From NCBI GenBank assembly GCA_018857735.1, contig JABMCL010002073.1, forward strand, positions 2,712,501 to 2,776,500: a stretch of DNA of 64,000 nucleotides, given 5' to 3'. Source of the DNA: Alviniconcha marisindica (lineage: Eukaryota > Mollusca > Gastropoda > Provannidae). Both the position numbers and the translations under genes were made by a program. Shown here piece after piece: positions 45,759-58,124 of the stretch. Each line of letters starts with the position of its first letter. Position 1 is the stretch's first letter. Below the pieces are notes generated by a model. It made no database searches. It saw only the letters and a list, made by a program, of their open reading frames with translations, and had not been told where the DNA came from.

Positions 45759-48700
45759 CTCCATTTCACTTTTCAGGCACACTCAGGCACAGCCACAGGT
45801 GTGTACTGGCATAAAACAATATTTTTTTTATTCAAGACCGGACGTACTCCTTGGATTTTGACACTAGCAAAACATTTAATTTAAACAAAGACACACATTT
45901 ACATGTTAGCCCGATAGTGATTTGTTACAACCTCAAACAGAAAGAGGCCCAGAGTGTGTGCAGTATCAACAAAGGAGTTCATTAACACCCAAAAGACATC
46001 TTTAAAGTGCTAATTAACTCCTTTGCTGTTGTTTTTATTCTGCATAGGTGCTCTTGGCCTCTTTCTTTTTGAGACTGAGCTGATTTCATCATTTACAGAT
46101 TTACAACGCCAGACTTATGCTGTAGTTCCAGAGTTGCAGGGGAAATAAAGAAAATAAGAAATTTTGACAGACACATTATTTTACACTGGACTCAAATGAG
46201 TTGCCATGGCAACATTTGCAGGCAAGGCATTCCATTCTGAAATGATGTGGGAAAAGAAAAAAACAAGTCTAGCCAGTATAAATCTAATTACAAATGATCT
46301 GGATTGGGTTTCGTACATTGCAGGGACCACCGCTGGTCATTTTCGCTACAAAACAGGGACAGCACAATGTGAAGTAAAACTTTAGAAGGAATAATCTGTA
46401 CAGTTTGTTATTGTACAGCCTTATTAAAATGTGGTTAAAAAAATATTTTGTTCTGGCTGCCATCTGGCTGCCTATGCATGGCAGGCAGCCCCTTGCAGCT
46501 TTCTGCCAACTGCTGATGAGAATGCAGTGGCAGAGTGCAGTGACCACATTGGGGATGGGGATAGCTCAATTGTTAGAGCGCCAGACTCCTGATTGAAAGG
46601 TCGGGGGTTCAGATCCCTGCAGGAGTGGCAGGAGAATTTTCTTCTCCAGTGTCAACTTTCTGTGCTGACTCTTATTTCAGTATCTGTTCCACCCCCCGTG
46701 TTACCGCAGTAGCATGTAAAAGATCCCGGTCATTCTGCCAAAAGTGCAGGTGGCAGGTTACAGCTGAACATGCATACACCTGATGTATGTGGCTTTGCAT
46801 GAAGTGACATGGTGCATGATTGTATGGTGTACACAGAACTTGCGCTGAGATGGCTGCAGTTTCATGTGGCACCAGCCGTGCCAGCACTGTAAGTACACCA
46901 CTTCAGTGGATATTCAAAAACGACACTATAAAAAGCTTGTCAGTCATGTAGAATCACATGCGAGTGCAGTGAGTCTGCTTGAGAGTGGAGAATAGTGCTG
47001 TATAAACAATCATTAATTAATCAACCAATCTTGTAAAGCTTGTTCCAGTCAGCAACAGTTCTTATGAAGAATGAGCTCTTGCATTACTGGTGTTATTGGG
47101 AAAAATGGATGTGGACAGAAACATTCTTGATTCCAAGGATAGAGCCTTGTATGCCAAGAGTCTGCAGGAAGAAACTCAGATCTGGTACCATTGACAACAG
47201 TAGACTGCTTCTTGTCAGTGCAGAAGCTCTTGATCCAGGCATCAACCTCTCCCACGATGCCTTAGCATCTGAGCTTGTGGGCAAGGAGGCTCACTTTGTT
47301 GAATGCCTTAGTGAAGTCTATGACAAGTCCTTTCTCCATTTCTTCTGATTTACACTTCATCCACTAGCCCCAGCAGCTGCAACTCACTAATCTCCCTCTC
47401 CTAAGTCCATGCTGTTCTGGGCAGAGTATTCCATGTTTCTCTGCATAATCATGATGGCGCTAATAATGACGTGTTACCAGATCTTGAATGGAATGCTTGT
47501 TAGAGAGATTAGTAAATGGATTTAATGTTTCCCCTTTCTTGAATACCAGGGTTGCATATGCAGTTCTCCATTTTGATGGAACAGTGCTAGAATCAAAGGA
47601 AGTCTGGAACTGGTGGAAGAGCAGTGCTAGTACTAGAACTTCACACTGTATCAAAGACTGTGTGTGTGTCTGTGGAGTATCTGTTATCTTTGACTATGCT
47701 ACTGTACTGCTACTGTTTGTTTTGAGGTTTTGTTTTTAAACACAATTTTCATTTTTTGATACAGCTCTTCTTGGATGATGCAAAGATGAAAAACTTCACA
47801 TCTTGTTTTAAAGGTAAGGTTTATTATTATGATAACCACTAAAAAAGGTCTCTTGATACTTTTTTTTTTTTTTAACCTCTGCTAGGACTCTGTCTAATAG
47901 GTTTGATGTCAGATGACTTTTCCACATTCTTAGAAGCGTCAGTTTTATCTGTGAATGGTAACATAATAATAGTAACAAGAATGATAAGTGAAAAAAGAAA
48001 GAAAGAAAAAATTAACAAAACTAATTTGTAAAGTTGTCCTTAGGAATGGGTGAATGGAATTTGAGAAGTGTATATAATGCATACTTTAATATGAATTATG
48101 TTTATTTGCTCCAAACAAATGAGAATGGAATTTGAGAAGTATATATATATAATGCATATTTTAATATCAGTTATGTTTATTTGTTCCAAACAAATGATTT
48201 CACTAACATCACCAAGTATACATAATGTATACTTTTATATGAATTATGTTCATTTATTAAAAGCAAATGATTTTGCTGACTTTTATATGAATTATGTTCA
48301 TTTATTAAAAGCAAATGATTTTGCTGACATCAGCAGTGGTCTCTGTTTGTTTCAGAGAAAGATTTCCTGGTGTTTTTCTTCAAGAGAATCAAGATAAACA
48401 ACACAGATCGCTACAGGGAGGACTTCCCATACCTGTCCCTTTGCGGCACAGAACGGAACTTTGTCAGGTGTGATGACAGACCTATAGTCTTCACACACAT
48501 CCTTCCAGGGGAGATGCCTGATGAAGGAGACCTCTTGGCATACAACTGGGCTGGAGACAGGCTGACGCTGCCATTTGAACCAGAAAAGGTGTGCATGTAT
48601 CCCGAGTCTGGGCGCGTCTATCATCCAGCGCCAGTCAAAACAGGTGGAGTGGGGTTGGTCCGATCAGTGTTGGCGATTGAAATGAGTAAACACTTTGAGT

Positions 48701-48804
48701 TTGACAATGGCGAGGCTTCTCCTCCAACAAGTTTTACATGGAAGGAGGTCCATTACAGTTTGACGAATGAGTTGTTTGAGGTAATGGAGGGAAAGCCTGC
48801 ATAG
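45146..48804 (+). CDS. C8orf82: UPF0598 family protein (C8orf82 homologue)
   Basis: Three coding exons (45146-45337, 47765-47813, 48356-48804) join in phase with GT-AG borders and give 229 aa (human C8orf82 about 216). Family landmarks in order are YVQGQSPEPRIREYFYYID across the first exon end, LFLDDAKMKNF in exon 2, then in exon 3 YLSLCGTERNF, DDRPIVFTHIL, LPFEP, GRVYHPAP and GGVGLVRS. The biochemical function of UPF0598 is not established. The N-terminus is basic and could be a mitochondrial presequence (inference). A second in-frame Met at 45179 (MVCRLLQKFCKF) is an alternative start. The first intron (2.4 kb) carries a (TA)n tract, a palindrome, a SINE and an antisense LINE fragment. Transcription probably starts within the 244-bp interval shared with KATNB1. 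Confidence 0.93.
45700..45757. repeat. (TA)n microsatellite
   Basis: About 28 TA units in intron 1 of the UPF0598 gene. Confidence 0.97.
45932..46074. mobile_element. Palindromic MITE-like element, 143 bp
   Basis: The left arm 'CTCAAACAGAAAGAGGCCCA' + 'GAGTGTGTGCAGTATCAACA' + 'AAGGAGTT' is mirrored by 'AACTCCTTTGCTG...CTGCATAGGTGCTCTTGGCC' + 'TCTTTCTTTTTGAG'. Arms are about 58 bp with mismatches and a short loop. A half copy lies at 30455-30520, which supports mobility. Confidence 0.62.
46551..47020 (+). mobile_element. tRNA-derived SINE, about 470 bp
   Basis: The A box TAGCTCAATTG (46562-46572) and B box GGTTCAGATCC (46606-46616) lie in a tRNA-like head. A long body follows ('AAAAGATCCCGGTCATTCTG', 'AGTGCAGGTGGCAGGTTACA') and ends near 'AGTGCTGTATAAACAATCAT' with a TAAT-rich tail. 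No intact acceptor stem or CCA context is seen, so it is not called a tRNA gene. It lies in intron 1 of the UPF0598 gene in the sense orientation and abuts the 3' end of an antisense LINE fragment. Confidence 0.6.
47035..47655 (-). mobile_element. Broken, internally deleted non-LTR retrotransposon (reverse transcriptase fragment)
   Basis: Reading the minus strand from 47655, pieces in shifting frames resemble the LINE reverse transcriptase core: a VPSKWRTAYATLVFKKGE segment, a QHG(F/L)R-like segment, a DFTKAFNKVS-like motif, then AWIKSF.TDKKQS.VVNGTRSEF. It then jumps to an element C-terminus like FFIRTVADWNKL at about 47040-47075. The catalytic (F/Y)xDD region is absent, and frameshifts and in-frame stops occur. 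It resembles Jockey/CR1-type elements. It is inactive and lies antisense in intron 1 of the UPF0598 gene. Confidence 0.7.
48055..48332. repeat. Imperfect tandem repeat upstream of UPF0598 exon 3
   Basis: 'TATGAATTATGTTTATTTGC' and variants, with 'CAAACAAATGA' or 'AAGCAAATGATTTTGCTGAC', occur four times. The last two units (about 48237-48280 and 48281-48328) are almost identical. The last unit ends 25 bp before the exon 3 acceptor and includes its likely branch-point sequence TGCTGAC. Confidence 0.8.
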
Positions 48805-49019
48805 CTGATGTGTGGTCTAAGCGAGAAATGCTGCTCAATGCAGTGAAGTCTTTTGGGTGTGTTGTTGACGCAAACATAGGAAGGCTAGACTACACTGAAG
48901 AGAGAAAAAAACACCTTACCACATGGTTCTTGTAAGATATGTTCTGTGCAGTGAGTGTCTTGTGACAGTATCAGTCAAGAGACTATCAACCTTTCTTGAT
49001 GTGAACTACCTTATTGCTT
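48805..49019 (+). other. Proximal 3' UTR of the UPF0598 gene
   Basis: Unique sequence after the TAG at 48802-48804, with no clear AATAAA before the foldback element begins at about 49020. Confidence 0.4.
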
Positions 49020-49669
49020 AATAGAACAGCTCTAGAGAAAAGTACTCGCCTATACGACGACACATAAAGAACAATTGAAAACATAAGCTCTTTCGACCCA
49101 TGGTCTTTGTCTGGTGTAGAAGAGACTTAGAGAGATGGAAAATAATAAAAGAAGAAGGAAGTAAAAAAGAAGATAGACAAGCAGTTGAAGTAAAACAATG
49201 TTAAAGATCTAAACGTAGATTTAAAATGTCATCAAAATGACAAAAATTAGGAAGTGCATGATTTACCCACGTAATTATGAATACACATACACACACACAC
49301 ACACACATACGCATGCACGCACACACACACACGCACACACACACACACCTACCTATTCCATCTGCTGAGCAACAACATGTAATTTAGAAGGACTACAGTG
49401 TGTGCATGTGTGTGTGTGTGTGTTCGTAATTACATGGGTAGATTGTGCTCTTCCTAATTTTTATCATTTTGATGATGCCGTTTTAAATTAGATCCATAAC
49501 ATTGTTTTACTTCAACTTCTTGTCTGTCTTCTTCTTTACATCCTTCTTCTTTTATTTTCTCTCTCTCTTCTACACCAGATGAAGATCATGGGTCGAAAGC
49601 GCTTGTGTTTTTAATTGTTCTTTATGTGTCGTTGTATAGGTGAGTACATTTCTCTAGAACTGTTCTATT
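49020..49669. mobile_element. Foldback element, 650 bp with about 240-bp inverted arms
   Basis: The left arm (about 49020-49275: AATAGAACAGCTCTAGAGAA, CGACGACACATAAAGAACAA, TTCGACCCATGGTCTTTGTC, GTAAAACAATGTTA) is mirrored by the right arm (about 49425-49669), with roughly 85-90 percent identity and small indels. The centre is a CA/GT-rich stretch (49284-49425) that is itself self-complementary. There is no long frame. It lies between the convergent UPF0598 and PIGM genes. Confidence 0.8.
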
Positions 49670-50309
49670 TAGTCAACTTCATCAGCAGTTGTTCACTCAT
49701 TCCAGCTTATTGCTTGTTTTACCTTGCAACCTTTTTGTGAAGATATTTGCATACAGCAAAGCTGTATTTATTATCTATTTTTCACTGGATGATATCTCCA
49801 TTGGAGACACAGATTTAGCAGCAGAATTATGGAATATAGAACACTTCAATGGGGCATTTTGAAAAACAACACACTTTAGTTTTGTTCAATTAAATAAGCC
49901 CAAAATGTCTTGTTACTTGTCTTGTGTCTTGTTACTTGTCGGAAGTTGTCCCATCATAGTTATTTGTTTTGTATATTTTTTTAATCTTCTGAAAAGTGTG
50001 AACCACAAATGCCATTTTTCTGATGATATACCACTTATTTATACAGGACAAAAACTAACATACCACTACTGTATGAAATTGTGGGGACAAAATTACACCC
50101 CCCTCCCCACCTACCCCAAAAACAACAACAAAAAGAGAAAAGAAAATGTATTCAAATTTTAATTTTCTTTGCTGTCAAGTAGATTTAATACATTCTTTGA
50201 TCTACCAAGCAATTATTATTTAATGTGGTTTTTAATGTATTAAACATTTTTCTCCAACTGTTCATCATATATTTTACCTATAGTATAAAGGACAACGCGC
50301 ACACACACG

Positions 50310-50372
<63 letters not shown>

Positions 50373-50826
50373 GCACACATCCCAAAGTACATTTGAAATA
50401 CTGAAAACTGTTCTTGTATTCACGATGTTACATTAATAATATAACTTATGTACAACATGAAAGTTGTACATATTTAAACCATAACAAAAAAGTTCCTGCT
50501 GTAAAACAAAAACACAAGAAGTTGCAACCTCTCCTCTCTTTCATTAACAACAAACTGAACAGTGGACATTCCTGTCCATAAAAACAAATTGAAGAATGAA
50601 CATACCCCTCCCTCTGCCCCTCCCCCCCAAAGAAACACACACAAAAAAAACCCATACCCATTCAAAGTCATGTCTTAACAGGGCTGAACAAAAGTTTATC
50701 TTGCTGCTGCCCATGTCACAAACATGCACTCACACATACACGTGTGCACAATCTCTCATGCATAAGCTCAATAGGGATAGTTAATACTGTTGTGTTTATA
50801 TATTATATCTGACAAAGCAGACTCAC
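49670..50826. other. Convergent intergenic interval with CA microsatellite
   Basis: Contains (CA)n at 50298-50378 and unique AT-rich sequence. The right part is probably the 3' UTR of PIGM on the minus strand. No additional gene was recognised. Confidence 0.45.
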
Positions 50827-53800
50827 TCAGTCTTTCTTGAAAAACAATGAATGTTCTTTGTTATAATCATAGTGGGAAATTATGGCAAATACAATGTAAA
50901 CATTCACAGCAAAAAAGAACAGCCCAGCAAGCCATATGTAAAGAAAGGTGTTTTTCCCCTCAAACTCCAGATAGTATGCTGGAAGAAGCCAAAGGCCCTG
51001 AAACAATAGAACCGCTGTTGGTAATACAACATGAACAATGTGAAAGAATTCATGCACAATGTAAAAAAAAAAGTTCTACAATTACTTATGCTGTATGAAT
51101 TTTGTTTTGGAGCATATGGAGGTCTGTTGTAGCACTGAAGCAGGTTGACAGAACCATTATGTTGACATGTCTGTGGAATTAATTATGAAAGTATGTGTGA
51201 GTGTGATAGTGTTCTGCTGTGTGTGTGTGTGTGCATGCATGTATGCATGCCTGTGTGTGTGTATGTGTGTGCATATGCGTGCATGCATGTATGCATGCGT
51301 GTGCACAAATGCATCACTGAGCGCGCCAGTCATTATAGGTGTGGTGTGTGTACATCACTACAGTGTGTGTGTGTACATTTGTGTGTGTCTGCACCCCACT
51401 GCATGTGAGTGTGTGTTTCTATGTTTGATAGCAACTGACTGTACAGACAGACATAATTTTGTGATGGAAAATTTGTGATGATGTATTAAATTTGCCATAA
51501 TGTGTTGTTGCTTCTATTATACATATATTAACAACTTGTTTCATGACATGTCACACTGTTTATCTGTGCAAGTCATGTCCTTGGTGTAACTTGCTTTTAA
51601 TTTTTTTTTATTATCATGTTTATTTACTGATGAACCTGTCATAGTGAAGCTGCCAACTGTGGTATGGTTATAAAGTCATACTGATCCCAGCTGAAATCCT
51701 TGTAATTCTGTTTTAAAGAGCTCAAGTCAAATGTTGAAAGCTTGAAATTTTTTACATAAATATGGCACTAGGAGATTACTGGTTAGGGCCACACGAGACT
51801 TAGTGGGGAATGAAAACAACAAATTATAGAAGTATAGTTTGCAGTTATGCAAATGATGAGCAAGTTTAAGCAACCAATTTAACTTTAAGATCACATAAAA
51901 AGTTTCAGCTGATACAATCAAAATGTTGGTTTCTTTCATTGTTGTACTGAAATTATAGAGATTTGTTGTTATTAGTGGTAATAATGATCCTTTCAGTTCC
52001 AGTGCTGCTGTCATACCTCTGTCCCCAAATCCTGGTTGCACAAGCAAAGTTAAACAGACTCGTGCACTTGAAGACAACAAAAAGTATTGCCGCTTCAAAA
52101 AATCATTCTTTCTTTTCCAGCAAAAACTATGGGCATGGAGTTGCGACCATTTTACAATTACAATTAGCAAGAAGGTGTAGCAGCATCTTTGTCTTTTTGA
52201 CCAATGGGAACTGTGTATCTTATACCTCTTTCCTCTCTTAAGCCCGTACCATGATGATCCAGACACTTAAGTTTCAATTAAACCACCATTTTAACCTTTA
52301 CATCATGTCATTGGTACATTAGGTCACATTCAAACACCTGTAACTCAGAAAATATCAGGATTTGTTTTTTGTTTGTGTGTGCGTGTGTGTGTGTGTGTGA
52401 GACATAAGTATCCCTCAACTACATCAGCAGACAATACGATCAGTGTTTATTTTGGTATATATATTAAATAAACAAAGAATGTATGATTTTAGGTACTCTG
52501 TCCTGACACTAAGGGTCTAAGGACCTCCACTTTTATACATACTGTATACAAATGTATAGGCTCAACATTGCATAGGCCAATGCTGAAAGAACAGGTCTTC
52601 ACAAATCCATGATGTAGGGACTACAAAGTCCCTAAATGACCATTGAAACAGACATCAGACATCAGCTTTATCATTGAGGGTTCTGAGCTGTGCTCCAACC
52701 CCCTCACCCCTAGTTCTGGTCCCACAAGCTTTCGATGTGACCACTACTGTGTTCCCTGGCAGAATGCACAATTATCTGAGTCTGATGCTAGTATTCCAAT
52801 TGATGCAGTCTGCCTTGTGATTGTAGCTAATATTTCTCATCGTCCATGAATATGCGCCATTATTCTGATGGTTTTATTTGGAACCCACTAGCCTTCCTCT
52901 GTTTCTATGATTTAGGTTGTGGGCTAAGTACAGTGGCCACTCTGGGCTTTTGGCGTGGAATATTATTTGTGACATTCTGATTTGCTGAAGCTTTTAAGAG
53001 CCCAGGAGAGATCATGAGGAGGGACGTGGAGCTGGGCCCTGATAGCTGGATGGATTGTCCTACTGCTGAGTTGTTCCTCAACAGTTGCTTTTTTTGACTC
53101 TGTCTTTGTGACTTTGTTCTGCACAGCTGTTAAAACAGCAGTTAGCAAAGTACACAAGTTGCTTCACAGTGGTGGGATCCCCACCTCCTTAACATTGTCG
53201 TTCTGGCAGTGGCTGGTGGTCTCTTCAGTCTTTACAGGTAGGAGGTAGGTAGGTAGTGTTGCTTAATGTCCTCAGATGTCAGTTGACATATTAGAGACAA
53301 GCTGAGACCAATGCCGAAGCATGGTTCAATATAGCTTTATGTCCACGGAAACCAGAAGGCTTGTTAGGATGGACAGTCCAGGACGGCCACATCGACTCTC
53401 ACACAGCTCCTGAACTATGTACAGGTAGGAGCGCTTGGATGAGCTATTCATAGGTACCCAATCCCCCCCGTCCCCAATAAGCTGTATGTGGCTTCTGTAG
53501 ATGTAAAGCAACATGAAAAGAAAGAAAGAATTGTGGAAGCTGCTCAGCAGTGTAAAACCCTTCACTGGTGGCATAAAAAGAAGACAACATGGCGCAAAGC
53601 AGTGTAAATGACACTGACCTGTGCAATGAACCAGAGTGCTGTGGTGACAGCGGCCTTCAGCCGTGACATGTGAAGCCGCGGCACCAGCAGAGGGAGTAGA
53701 CACAGGTACCACAGGAAATACTGCAACATACACCATGAACTGGTACAGCTTTGTGTGTGTGTTTGTGTATGCATGTTTGTGTGTGTGTGTGCGAGTGTGT

Positions 53801-56359
53801 GTGTACATGTGTGTGCATATATGTGTTTGCGTATATATATACATGTGCGTGTTTGTTTTTCTTTTTAAAATAATAATGAACTCTTGCTGAGCACCTCATC
53901 TCCAGATGAGCCCTAAAGTGCTTCACACTGGCAACTAACATACAGCAGACAAGGGCTACTAACAGTTGTACAATTAGCAGTCATATAGGGTAAATACAAC
54001 GCAATTGGATGTGCACAGGCATTTTTTAATTTACTGATCATTTCAGCAAGAGCAGCTTAAACTGGAATCTCCTACCTGTGAAGTGCACACTTTGTTGAGC
54101 ATGACAAAGGTGAATGTGCACAGGAAGCAACTAAGTGGCAGATCTCCATGAAAGCGTATTGCTATAGCAACCAGTAGGAGCAGCTGTGGGCAGAAGGTGA
54201 GGAACTTGACAAGGAATGATGTGTCATCATCAGCCGTCAAGTACAGCATGTAGAAATATGGTGAAAAGTTGTGGCGAATATCTTTACGCACTATGTGATA
54301 CAAGTAGGTTTCATACAGAAACACCCAGCCATATCTGCAACACAGAGGTCAAATAATTGTCTTTATGTCTTTATCCAGCTTATGCCATTAACTTTCCTTC
54401 ATACTGTTGGTAATGCAGACATTATGCATTCTGATAGTTCAATACTTTAAAAAAGCAGTGTGTATTCGGCTTCCAAATCATCTATGAATAAAATATTGAC
54501 ATCATTGATCTTGCGGCTTCTAACACTGTAACAGTTCAATACTTTGAAAAGCAGTGTGTAATCAGCTTCCAAATCATCTCAAGAATACAATACCGACATT
54601 GCTGAAGCTCCTTAGTGAGAAGAAAAAAGTTTAACTCATTTATTGGGATCTCTGCATCAAATGACATGTCATTTGAGTGCACAGCTGCTGGCAGAAAGCA
54701 TCAACTGATGGGATAATTATAAGGAATTTAACATTCTTTGAGAAAATGCTGTGTTTGTGATTCCTAGGGTTACATTTTTTCTGCACTTTGAATGAGTTAA
54801 TAAAATGACATTTCACTGGACATCAGTGAATAAACAAAGTAACAAAATATATCTTTCTTGGAAATAGGAAGGGAGATGCTGGATTCTAGCAGCCAACCCT
54901 CAAATTAAAAAAACATAAACCTGATGCAAGTGTAATAAACCAACCCTGCAGCATTTATCTCCCTTTCTTGTAATTTGCCCCAATCAAAAATTACTGAGAA
55001 AATTTTATTTCCCCCCCACCCCACCCCCATTTTTTTATTACATTGCAGCGACTGAAAAAAATGGGTTTAACTTTGAAAACAAAAACAAAACAAAAAATAA
55101 AAAAATAGGCCACCTATGACACTTGGGTATTTCATACATCCACTTTTGCTAATCACCATTGACAAAACTCAGTTTCTAAACTTAAACTTAAATCAACAGG
55201 AAATTTTAAACCTAAGTCCTTGAGGTTATGTTTTTATTATGATCACCTCATGCTGTCAGACAAAACCTGTTTTGAAAAGGCTCAAGCCTAATTCTTTTAA
55301 ATGTTTTCACTGTGGCCGGACAAGCACAGATCATTACATAGGCTTTAAAAAAATAATTAAATTCATATGAGTCAGTGTCAAAAGGAGAGTAAAAAAACAA
55401 ATAAAGCTAAGAAAACAAGACTGGATGTTTGTTTCTTAAAAACCACCATTGCATCTGTAATTAGTTTGGAATATCATGATATGAATTTAAAGCACTGTGG
55501 AATCAAGAAATGGTAATTATTAGAAGCACTTTGTGCAGGCCAAAAACATCAGCATAAAAGACCTGTAGCTTACATGCTCACACTAAAAATCAATACATAT
55601 TTATTATTTTACATGAACACACACGTACCTACCTGACATAAAATATAGAAGTTAGCAGCACTGTGGTAATTCCGGCAACAACAACAAACCTCGCCCGATT
55701 CCATGTTGGCCTCAATGACCACATAAAGTCCAACACCATGCCAGATCCTTTCAGTGTCTTTTGGTTTAAGACTCCTTTCTCACACTCTAGAAACAAATAC
55801 ACAGCAGGCGCATACGTAGCTGGGTAAATCTTCACATGTACAGCAAGTGCATACAAAAATGCAGCCAGCACAGTCTTTCTTCTCTGCAAAAGACTGATTG
55901 TTTGCAGCACCAGATAAGCCATCACTGACTCTGCATTCCCTCGACTGGACACAGTCATCGGCAGTGGGTTGAGCAGCCACAGTAGCGATGAAACTCTTGC
56001 CGTGCTCTCTGAGATGCTGTTGTGCTTCAGGATGGTGAAGATGAGGTGGCCAGTGAGGATGTCAAAAAGGATGAAGAGGAGTTTCCCAAAGAAAGGATGC
56101 AGAAAGATGTTGGGAGTGAGGGCCCACGCCAGGAGAGGGGTGTAGCGGAATGTGGCTCTGTTGTATGGAGACTGTCCCTGAAACATGATGGATCTAAGGT
56201 ATTATCTCCGCTAATGCGAAACGAAGAGTGGTGTGTGTGTGTGTGTGTACAACTAACTACAAAACTTACATAACTTACAATGTGCGTGTGTGTCTATGAG
56301 GTACTACAAAACTTACATAACTTACAACGTGCGTGTATGTGTGCGTGTGTGTGTATGAG

Positions 56360-56405
<46 letters not shown>

Positions 56406-56828
56406 ATGCTATGTCTATAGATATAAATCATAAGAGTGAAATAGGTTTCACTAAATTCATAGAGCACATTGTCAGTGTGAAAAGACAAAAAACACACAAT
56501 AACATTAAACCCAAAACATGAACAAGCATTTACAGACAATTGCATGTTTCTATCTGGATATTAATCAGGGTTTTTAACATACATATTTGAAAAGTGCAAA
56601 GAGCCTAAAGAAGGCAGAATAATCTTCATTAAACATTTTTACACCCATTATTATTTTGATTATTAAACAAACCTCTGTTACAAACTTGGCTGCATCAGTA
56701 AAAACATAGTAATCCACATCTGTAAACTTGACAGCCATTGTTCTGTCCTGCCATTCTCCATACAGCACAAGTGCCAAGCGCAGTCCAGTTGCAGTGATAT
56801 ACCATTCCCTCATGGTCAGAGCCACCAT
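50827..56828 (-). CDS. PIGM: GPI mannosyltransferase 1 (PIG-M), catalytic subunit
   Basis: Transfers the first mannose from dolichol-phosphate-mannose to the GPI-anchor precursor on the ER lumenal side (GT-C fold, working with PIG-X). Five coding exons on the minus strand (56828-56673, 56177-55633, 54334-54076, 53720-53619, 50997-50827) join in phase with GT-AG borders and give 410 aa (human 423). The DXD motif is DVD at residues 37-39 in [16 protein letters not shown]. Other family blocks are [78 protein letters not shown] and [17 protein letters not shown], with many hydrophobic membrane segments. The C-terminus ends in basic residues (FFKKD). The N-terminus is about a dozen residues shorter than in human; an upstream non-coding or coding exon cannot be excluded. 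It is head-to-head with ASTE1. Its last intron carries an R1 copy. Confidence 0.96.
53255..53418 (-). repeat. R1 copy in PIGM intron 4
   Basis: A near-complete reverse-oriented R1, from 'GCTTAATGTCCTCAGATGTC' to 'CACACAGCTCCTGAACTATG'. It is isolated from the left-arm clusters, so R1 is dispersed and not only locally duplicated. Confidence 0.85.
53750..53850. repeat. GT-rich microsatellite in PIGM intron 3
   Basis: About 90 bp of interrupted GT and TA just upstream, in transcript sense, of the PIGM exon at 53720-53619. Confidence 0.8.
54436..54606. repeat. 80-bp tandem duplication in PIGM intron 2
   Basis: 'AGTTCAATACTTTAAAAAAG' and 'CTTCCAAATCATCTATGAAT' at 54437-54492 are repeated with small changes at 54532-54595. 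Confidence 0.75.
56230..56408. repeat. GT microsatellites and a short duplication in PIGM intron 1
   Basis: GT tracts at 56231-56249 and 56367-56405. 'CTACAAAACTTACATAACTT' is duplicated at about 56258 and 56303. Confidence 0.88.
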
Positions 56829-56963
56829 AGTTCTTTTGTTTTTTTCTTCTTATTTGTCTCCTACTCAATCATGAGTTCTGAAAGAAAAAAGGGCAAAGCT
56901 TTCTTGACAGGTACATGATAAATAATTCATTTGTTGTTGTTTGTGCATTGATCAACAAGCACA

Positions 56964-57019
<56 letters not shown>

Positions 57020-58124
57020 CTACTAGTACTACATGCATGTCTGTACCCTTTTTGAGTTAATAAAGAAAGGTCCAATGACTGGTGGTTTAAAGACTTGCAT
57101 TATAATTTATAAAACCTCCAAAACATTCCAGCACTCCAAATAAAAGGTAGCGTCAAATCATGCGCGCGCGCGCGCACACACACACATGGTCAAAGATCCA
57201 ATGTCCACCTTTCAATTTACGATTTAAAGAGAAGGCCGCCTAACGGCCGACGGCATGGAAACTGATAATGGAATATGAGAATAATCAAAATAATGGTTGC
57301 GGATACTCCTAATGATAGAAGAGAAAAAAGAAACTGAGGATTTTTTTGTTTTGTTTTTGGGCTTGGAAGACAAGGCTACCACGGACTTACATCTGTATGT
57401 AGAGACTAAAATGCAGTGTGTAAACTTTTGGACTTGTCGTCTGCTACACACTACACAGGCCCAACAGAGGAAAAAGACTGCCAGCACTGATGATTTTCAA
57501 ATTACAGTTCTTGTTAGAACAACCTGTATTAGCTTACATTTTATTTCTGGCAAAACCGGCTGAATTTTACAAACATTTTATGATTAACCAAAGTAAATGG
57601 GCAAAAAGTTGATCCCATTAAAGTTCAGACCAGATCGCCGGCCATGTTTGCCTGACCGGATACACACCATTCCACAATGCTCTCCATAAAACATAAAAGT
57701 GGGTGTCAATTATATTAAAAATCAAGAAAAATAACAATAAAATGTAATATTATATCTTTATTTGACCTGAACAATTCTATTTATCGAGATATCCTAAAAC
57801 AAAAAGAATTCAAAAGAGAAAGAGATTAAATTAAAACTTCCGGGGAGTTGTATCTGAAGCTCAAAATTTATAAAAACAAACCAAAAAAGGGACTTTTTTG
57901 ACAGCATCACTAGAAATTAATAAATAATTACCAGAACAAAGATTTTAGTTTTGTATGGAGCAGTTAAAACAAAATAATCTGTGCTTTTTATTTATTTTAT
58001 AGTATTTGGACCAGGTGTTAATAAACATTTCGGTATTTAGATACTCAAGGCACATGGCTTTTGGCTCTAGCAGGCTTTCAACAACACAGATCTATGGACG
58101 CTTGACAGCTTTGGACAAAGAATA
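56829..58124. promoter_or_regulatory. Divergent intergenic region between PIGM and ASTE1
   Basis: Holds a (GT)n tract at 56970-57016, a GC/CA tract at 57163-57185 and, nearer ASTE1, an ETS-like ACTTCCGG at 57836-57843 about 280 bp upstream of its start codon. The two genes are head-to-head, 1.3 kb apart, so this is either a divergent promoter region or two separate promoters. Non-coding 5' exons may lie here. A small frame at 57297-57563 has no recognisable domain. Confidence 0.5.

Noticed and set aside
46551..46625. tRNA gene candidate with A and B boxes
   Set aside because: No clean acceptor stem or cloverleaf could be drawn and the sequence continues into a SINE body, so it was called a tRNA-derived SINE.
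47040..47348. 102-codon + strand frame in UPF0598 intron 1
   Set aside because: It is the antisense of a LINE reverse-transcriptase fragment.
51727..52266. 179-codon minus-strand frame inside PIGM intron 4
   Set aside because: Lies between well-supported PIGM exons, carries no recognisable motif and does not continue PIGM homology.
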